Shown: positions 59,278 through 64,000 of the stretch, in pieces
How the letters are laid out: each line of letters opens with the position of its first letter
Numbering within the stretch: the stretch's first letter is position 1
Origin: Pseudomonas tensinigenes
GTDB taxonomy: Bacteria > Pseudomonadota > Gammaproteobacteria > Pseudomonadales > Pseudomonadaceae
NCBI RefSeq assembly: GCF_014268445.2
Contig: NZ_CP077089.1
Span: 858,501 to 922,500 of the forward strand
Length of the DNA: 64,000 nt
Direction of reading: 5' to 3'
Program-made: the position numbers and the translations under genes
The notes under the pieces: generated by a model
Databases searched by the model: none
Seen by the model: the letters and a program-made list of their open reading frames with translations, nothing else
What the model was told of the DNA's origin: nothing

Positions 59278-60117
59278 TCAGGTGTTCCAGATTCGGGGTG
59301 GCTGAGCCTCACGGCCCAGCAGCACCGGGCGTAGCAAGCGCCATAAATCGATAAGCCATGCGCGGGCGAGCAGTGCTTCAGACGCCAGACAACGGGCGAC
59401 CAAAAGGCCGGGCAACTGGGTCAAATCCCCGCGCACTTTGTGATCCAGCGAGCGGCAGCGCTCCAGCAACTCAGCATCAATCTCACCGGTGACCAACAAC
59501 GTCGCAAATACCGGATTGCCATCCAGTCCGATTGGCGAATCAAGTAAACCGTCATCTCCGACAATGCGCTGACGTTCATGCCAGAGCAATCGACCGTCGC
59601 GACGAATATCCAGATGCGCTTGAAAATGCCCGAGGTCGAAACGTTCGCCACTGGCCGGGCGACCCAGCGCCACCACATCCCAGTAGAACAGCCGCGCATC
59701 ACCCTCAAGATCAATCGAAGTGGTCAGCTCGGCCTGCGCCGCGCTGTAGACGATGGTCTCCTGCGGCAGCCATTCCAGCGTCGCCCCGGCAGCCACTTTC
59801 AAGTCGAGCTGCTGATAAGCCGGCCCACCGGCGCGATACCACTTCGCCGCGCCGGGGCTGGTGATCTGCGCCCAGGCGTCGGCTTCGACGCGCGCGCTGA
59901 TGTCCAGTCGATCACCGCCGGCAATCCCGCCCGGCGGGTGGACGATGATGTGCTGGCAGACCTCGGGGCCTTCGGCGTACAGGTGTTTTTGCACCCGCAG
60001 CGGGCCGAGGTGTCGGCGCATGACCGGGCGCGTGCAGTCGCCGAAACGGGCGTAGGCGAGTTCCAGCTCGGCGTGCCAGCTCGGGGTAAACAGGGCAGGT
60101 GCAACAGTCGAATTCAT
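59278..60117 (-). CDS. ureD: Urease accessory protein UreD
   Basis: A 279-residue scaffold protein that links UreF-UreG to apo-urease and channels nickel. Family stretches: [40 protein letters not shown] and [12 protein letters not shown]. First gene after urtE, 43 bp away with a small leader. It is the only accessory gene kept with the structural genes. Confidence 0.95.
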   Translation of the reverse strand: MNSTVAPALFTPSWHAELELAYARFGDCTRPVMRRHLGPLRVQKHLYAEGPEVCQHIIVHPPGGIAGGDRLDISARVEADAWAQITSPGAAKWYRAGGPAYQQLDLKVAAGATLEWLPQETIVYSAAQAELTTSIDLEGDARLFYWDVVALGRPASGERFDLGHFQAHLDIRRDGRLLWHERQRIVGDDGLLDSPIGLDGNPVFATLLVTGEIDAELLERCRSLDHKVRGDLTQLPGLLVARCLASEALLARAWLIDLWRLLRPVLLGREAQPPRIWNT

Positions 60118-60160
60118 GGTGTGTAATTATCGTTAGGAAGCTACAGATTAATTCGTTGTA

Positions 60161-60859
60161 CTAGATCGTTACCAGCCCGCGTACACCCTCGGCCTCCATA
60201 TTTTCACCGCGACCCTGCTGGACGATCTCGCCCCGGGACATCACCAGATACTGATCGGCCAGTTCCGCGGCGAAATCGTAGAACTGCTCGACCAGCAGAA
60301 TCGCCATATCACCGCGCGCCGCGAGCTTCTTGATCACTGCGCCGATCTCCTTGATCACCGAGGGTTGGATGCCTTCGGTGGGCTCATCGAGGATCAGCAA
60401 GCGCGGGCGGCTGGCCAGTGCGCGGCCAATCGCAAGCTGTTGCTGCTGACCGCCGGAGAGGTCACCGCCGCGACGCTGCTTCATTTGTAGCAGCACCGGG
60501 AACAGTTCGTAGATGAAACTTGGCACTTCTTTGGCTTCACTGCCGGGAAATCGCGACAGGCCCATCAGCAGATTTTCTTCAACGGTCAGGCGTCCGAAGA
60601 TTTCCCGGCCTTGCGGCACGTAAGCAATACCGGCGTGAACGCGCTGGTGCGGCTTGAAGGTGGTGATCGGTTTACCTTCCCAATTCACTGCGCCTTCCTT
60701 GGCCGGCAAAAGGCCCATCAGGCATTTGAGCAGGGTGGTTTTGCCGACGCCGTTGCGGCCGAGCAGGCAGGTGACTTCGCCGACCTTCACGTCGAAAGAC
60801 AGGCCACGCAGGATGTGGCTACCGCCGTAGTACTGATGCAGCTTGTCGACTTGCAGCAT
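60161..60859 (-). CDS. urtE: Urea ABC transporter ATPase UrtE
   Basis: A 232-residue ATPase. Walker A GRNGVGKTT, signature LSGGQQQQLAIGRAL, Walker B LLILDEPTEGIQP, switch region LVEQFYDFA. LPAKEGAVNWEG and AYVPQGREIFGRLTVEENL are typical of UrtE. It starts at MLQVDKLHQYYGGSHIL. Downstream partner of UrtD; a REP doublet separates the two. Confidence 0.95.
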   Translation of the reverse strand: MLQVDKLHQYYGGSHILRGLSFDVKVGEVTCLLGRNGVGKTTLLKCLMGLLPAKEGAVNWEGKPITTFKPHQRVHAGIAYVPQGREIFGRLTVEENLLMGLSRFPGSEAKEVPSFIYELFPVLLQMKQRRGGDLSGGQQQQLAIGRALASRPRLLILDEPTEGIQPSVIKEIGAVIKKLAARGDMAILLVEQFYDFAAELADQYLVMSRGEIVQQGRGENMEAEGVRGLVTI

Positions 60860-60890
60860 GTTCGAATTCCTTCTGTTGCACACAGAATCC

Positions 60891-60980
60891 TGTGGGAGCG
60901 AGCCTGCTCGCGAATGCGGCATGACATTCAGCATTTTCAGCGCCTGATGCACCGCTTTCGCGAGCAGGCTCGCTCCCACA
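60891..60980. repeat. REP doublet between urtD and urtE
   Basis: Head-to-head doublet filling the gap. Confidence 0.9.
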
Positions 60981-60999
60981 GGTTTTGTATTCGCAAACC

Positions 61000-61869
61000 T
61001 TAGCGGCCGAGGTAGACCTCGATCACGCGCTCGTTTTCCTGCACTTGCTCAAGCGAGCCTTCCGCCAGCACGCTGCCTTGGTGCAGCACGGTGACGTGGT
61101 CGGCGATCGAGCCAACAAAGCCCATGTCATGCTCCACCACCATCAACGAATGCTTGCCGGCCAGTGACTTGAACAACTCAGCAGTGAACTCGGTTTCAGC
61201 ATCGGTCATCCCCGCCACCGGCTCATCGAGCAGGAGCAATTGCGGGTCCTGCATCAACAACATGCCGATCTCGAGGAACTGCTTCTGGCCGTGGGACAAC
61301 AACCCCGCCTGACGATTGACTGAAGTAGTCAGGCGAATTGTCTCCAGCACTTCGCTGATCCGGTCCTTCTGTTCGCCACTCAAACGCGCACGCAAACTGG
61401 CCCACACCGACTTGTCGGTCTTCTGCGCCAGCTCCAGGTTTTCAAACACGCTCAGCGCTTCAAACACCGTTGGCTTCTGAAACTTGCGGCCTATACCGGC
61501 CTGGGCGATTTGCACTTCGCTCATCTGCGTCAGGTCGAGGGTTTCACCGAACCAGGCCTTGCCGTGACTGGGCCGGGTCTTGCCGGTGATCACGTCCATC
61601 AGCGTGGTTTTGCCCGCGCCGTTAGGGCCGATGATGCAGCGCAATTCGCCGACGCCGATGTACAGGTTGAGATTGTTCAGCGCACGGAAGCCGTCGAAGC
61701 TGACGCTGATGTCTTCCAGTGTGAGGATCGTGCCGTGGCGGGTATCCAGCCCCGGGCCGACGCGTTGGCCGAGGCCGATCGAGTCGCGGCTGGTGCCGGC
61801 GTCCTTGTTCGGTTCCACGGGAAAGAAGGCCGGTTCCAGCATGAATTCAGCGCTCGCCGTGACTCTCAT
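61000..61869 (-). CDS. urtD: Urea ABC transporter ATPase UrtD
   Basis: A 289-residue ATPase of the urea transporter. The first approximately 45 residues are an extension usual for pseudomonad UrtD; Walker A is GPNGAGKT, the signature is LSHGQKQFLEIGML, Walker B LLLLDEPVAGM, and the switch His lies in VVEHDMGFV. It overlaps urtC by four bases. Confidence 0.95.
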   Translation of the reverse strand: MRVTASAEFMLEPAFFPVEPNKDAGTSRDSIGLGQRVGPGLDTRHGTILTLEDISVSFDGFRALNNLNLYIGVGELRCIIGPNGAGKTTLMDVITGKTRPSHGKAWFGETLDLTQMSEVQIAQAGIGRKFQKPTVFEALSVFENLELAQKTDKSVWASLRARLSGEQKDRISEVLETIRLTTSVNRQAGLLSHGQKQFLEIGMLLMQDPQLLLLDEPVAGMTDAETEFTAELFKSLAGKHSLMVVEHDMGFVGSIADHVTVLHQGSVLAEGSLEQVQENERVIEVYLGR

Positions 61870-62945
61870 TGTTCACCTCGTTTCTTCAGCAGACCGATCA
61901 CGCCTTTGGGCAAGTACAGCGTCACGACGATGAACAGCGCGCCGAGGAAGAACAGCCAATATTCCGGGAATGCCACGGTGAACCAGCTCTTCATGCCGTT
62001 GACCACACCGGCGCCGAGCAGTGGGCCGATCAGCGTGCCGCGACCGCCGAGGGCCACCCACACCGCCGCTTCAATCGAGTTGGTCGGCGACATCTCGCTC
62101 GGGTTGATGATGCCGACTTGCGGCACATACAACGCCCCGGCCAGGCCACACAACACCGCACTCAACACCCACACAAACAACTTGAACCCGCGTGGGTCGT
62201 AGCCGCAGAACATCAAGCGGTTTTCCGCATCGCGCAATGCTGTCAGCACGCGACCGAACTTGCTCTGCGCCAGGCGCCAGCCGATGAACAGACTCGCCAC
62301 CAGCAACAACACCGTGGCCAGAAACAACACCGCGCGAGTGCCCGGTTCAGTGATGCCGAAACCGAGGATGGTGCGGAAATTGGTAAAGCCGTTGTTGCCG
62401 CCGAAGCCGGTCTCGTTGCGGAAAAACAGAAGCATGCCGGCGAAGGTCAGGGCCTGGGTCATGATCGAGAAATACACGCCCTTGATCCGCGAGCGGAAGG
62501 CGAAAAATCCGAACACCAGCGCCAGCAACCCCGGCGCCAACACCACCAGACACATCGCCCAGAGGAAGCTGCTGGTACCGGTCCAGTACCACGGCAATTC
62601 GCTCCACGACAGGAAGGTCATGAACGCCGGCAAGCCATCGCCAGCGGCCTGACGCATCAGGTACATGCCCATCGCATAACCGCCGAGGGCAAAAAACAGA
62701 CCGTGACCCAGCGACAGCAAACCGGCATAACCCCAGACCAGATCCAGCGCCAGGGCGACGATGGCGTAGCAGAGGATTTTGCCAACCAGCGTCAGCGTGT
62801 ACGCCGAGACCGACAGGGCATTTTCCGCTGGCAACAACGACAGCAGCGGCAGGGCGATCAGCAGTGCAAGAATCACCGCGCCGACCGCGATCGTGACTTT
62901 CGGCCCGGCCTTTTGTGTGGCCGTGACTAACAGAGGCTGGTTCAT
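61866..62945 (-). CDS. urtC: Urea ABC transporter permease UrtC
   Basis: A 359-residue LivM-type permease with about nine hydrophobic helices. GYAGLLSLGHGLFFALGGYA and the coupling motif LTALRDAENRLMFCGYDPR mark the family. It forms the pore with UrtB. It overlaps urtB by one base at its start (TGATG). Confidence 0.95.
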   Translation of the reverse strand: MNQPLLVTATQKAGPKVTIAVGAVILALLIALPLLSLLPAENALSVSAYTLTLVGKILCYAIVALALDLVWGYAGLLSLGHGLFFALGGYAMGMYLMRQAAGDGLPAFMTFLSWSELPWYWTGTSSFLWAMCLVVLAPGLLALVFGFFAFRSRIKGVYFSIMTQALTFAGMLLFFRNETGFGGNNGFTNFRTILGFGITEPGTRAVLFLATVLLLVASLFIGWRLAQSKFGRVLTALRDAENRLMFCGYDPRGFKLFVWVLSAVLCGLAGALYVPQVGIINPSEMSPTNSIEAAVWVALGGRGTLIGPLLGAGVVNGMKSWFTVAFPEYWLFFLGALFIVVTLYLPKGVIGLLKKRGEQ

Positions 62946-64000
62946 CAGTCGATCACCCGTCCTTTCAGTGCGAAGAGGCCTTGCGGACGTTTCTGGATAA
63001 ACAGAATGATCAGCGCGAGGATCAGGATCTTGCCGAGCACCGCACCGATCTGCGGTTCGAGAATCTTGTTGGCGATACCCAGGCCAAATGCCGCCAGCAC
63101 GCTACCGGCCAGTTGCCCGACACCGCCGAGCACCACCACCAGGAACGAGTCGATGATGTAGCTCTGGCCGAGGTCCGGGCCGACGTTACCGATCTGGCTC
63201 AGCGCCACGCCGCCGAGTCCGGCGATACCGGAACCGAGGCCGAAGGCGAGCATGTCGACGCGCCCGGTCGGCACGCCGCAGCAGGCGGCCATGTTGCGGT
63301 TCTGGGTGACGGCGCGAACGTTGAGGCCCAGGCGCGTTTTGTTCAGCAACAGCCAGGTCAGCACAACGACGAACAAGGCGAAGGCGATGATGACGATGCG
63401 GTTGTATGGCAGAACCAGATTCGGCAAGACCTGAATCCCGCCGGACAGCCATGCCGGGTTGGCGACTTCAACGTTTTGCGCGCCGAACAACAGGCGCACC
63501 AGTTGAATCAGCATCAGGCTGATGCCCCAGGTGGCGAGCAGGGTTTCCAGCGGGCGGCCATAGAGATGACGAATCACCGTGCGCTCCAGCGCCATGCCGA
63601 TGGCCGCCGTGACAAAGAACGCCACCGGCAGTGCGATCAAGGGATAAAACTCGATCGCTTGGGGGGCGTAGCGCTGGAACATCAACTGCACCACGTACGT
63701 CGAGTAGGCACCGAGCATCAGCATCTCGCCGTGGGCCATGTTGATCACGCCGAGCAGGCCGAACGTGATCGCCAGACCGAGTGCGGCGAGCAGCAGAATC
63801 GAACCAAGCGACATGCCGCTGAACGCCTGACCGAGCACTTCGCCGATCAGCAGTTTGCGTTTGACTTGGGCGAGGCTGGTTTCGGCGGCGGTGCGTACGC
63901 CGGCATCGCTCTCGACGCCGGGTTCGAGCAGGCCTTCGAGGCGCGTGCGCGCCAAAGGATCGCCGGTTTCGCCGAGCAGGCGTACTGCGGCAAGACGCAC
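62945..64000 (-). CDS. urtB: Urea ABC transporter permease UrtB (5' end outside window)
   Basis: 351 residues are visible, and the true start lies beyond the right edge. The N-terminal visible part (AVRLLGETGDPLARTRLEGL) is the periplasmic extension characteristic of UrtB, rich in HEAT-like helices. The LivH-type permease domain follows (GSILLLAALGLAITFGLLGV, then INMAHGEMLMLGAY), ending in LFIQKRPQGLFALKGR. The urea-binding protein UrtA should be further upstream. Confidence 0.95.
   Translation of the reverse strand: MRLAAVRLLGETGDPLARTRLEGLLEPGVESDAGVRTAAETSLAQVKRKLLIGEVLGQAFSGMSLGSILLLAALGLAITFGLLGVINMAHGEMLMLGAYSTYVVQLMFQRYAPQAIEFYPLIALPVAFFVTAAIGMALERTVIRHLYGRPLETLLATWGISLMLIQLVRLLFGAQNVEVANPAWLSGGIQVLPNLVLPYNRIVIIAFALFVVVLTWLLLNKTRLGLNVRAVTQNRNMAACCGVPTGRVDMLAFGLGSGIAGLGGVALSQIGNVGPDLGQSYIIDSFLVVVLGGVGQLAGSVLAAFGLGIANKILEPQIGAVLGKILILALIILFIQKRPQGLFALKGRVID

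Overview
The window looks like chromosomal DNA of a Pseudomonas of the fluorescens group. It is GC-rich, densely coded, and scattered with short REP-type palindromes sharing the core GAGCGAGCCTGCTCGC. It carries genes typical of pseudomonads: azurin, DesT, AmaAB, the Bra/Liv transporter and the Urt/Ure system. As I recall it, much of the gene order matches one stretch of the P. aeruginosa PAO1 chromosome (YgiQ, LOG protein, azu, nadE, pncB, a branched-chain amino-acid transporter, ureG/F/E, desT, a ferritin-like protein, ureC/B/A/D, urt). This appears to be a core region with accessory genes inserted into it.

Left edge (1-6.3 kb, minus strand): two large effector or toxin-like genes. The downstream one runs off the window. 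Its 1198 visible residues hold three tandem leucine-rich-repeat modules and the beginning of what looks like a NEL-type ubiquitin ligase domain. The upstream one encodes an 870-residue protein of dermonecrotic-toxin-like type. A third gene at 54.1-55.5 kb encodes a SET-domain protein. All three proteins carry the same approximately 75-residue module at the same place (residues 88-163) behind a disordered Pro/Ser/Thr-rich leader. This shared N-terminal cassette with three different C-terminal parts is the most interesting signal in the window.

6.5-17.2 kb: YgiQ radical SAM protein; a three-gene operon (transglutaminase/DUF2126, circularly permuted ATP-grasp fused to alpha-E, second transglutaminase) behind a sigma-54-like promoter; a small basic protein; a LOG-family protein. 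17.5-22 kb: azurin, an inserted Ig-like repeat protein, and the NAD salvage pair pncB-nadE. 22-31.5 kb: a LysR regulator divergent from amaB-amaA (lysine/pipecolate catabolism), then braC-DEFG behind a textbook sigma-54 promoter. 31.7-32.3 kb: a gene-free stretch with three DnaA-box sequences and a 61-bp duplication.

32.3-39.6 kb: SDR, cation transporter, AGE-family epimerase, urease accessory genes ureE-F-G-J, desT without desaturase neighbours, and a small exported repeat protein. 39.9-53.8 kb: AsmA-like protein, ferritin-like protein, LysR/azoreductase/SMR cluster, cytoplasmic-type lipase, EamA transporter, AraC regulator, PsiF-type protein, AI-2E-family permease, YegD-like Hsp70, cbpA-cbpM behind a sigma-32-like promoter, and a histidine kinase. 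55.6-64 kb (minus strand): urtB(partial)-C-D-E, ureD, ureA, two GNAT acetyltransferases, ureB and ureC. Together with ureEFGJ, 17.5 kb away, these genes import urea by ABC transporter and hydrolyse it with a nickel urease.

REP doublets (14) sit almost only at gene ends and between operon members. Two other intergenic repeat families (125/131-bp tandem units, and inverted repeats with CTACAAG arms) also occur. I saw no tRNA, rRNA, CRISPR array, insertion sequence or phage gene.
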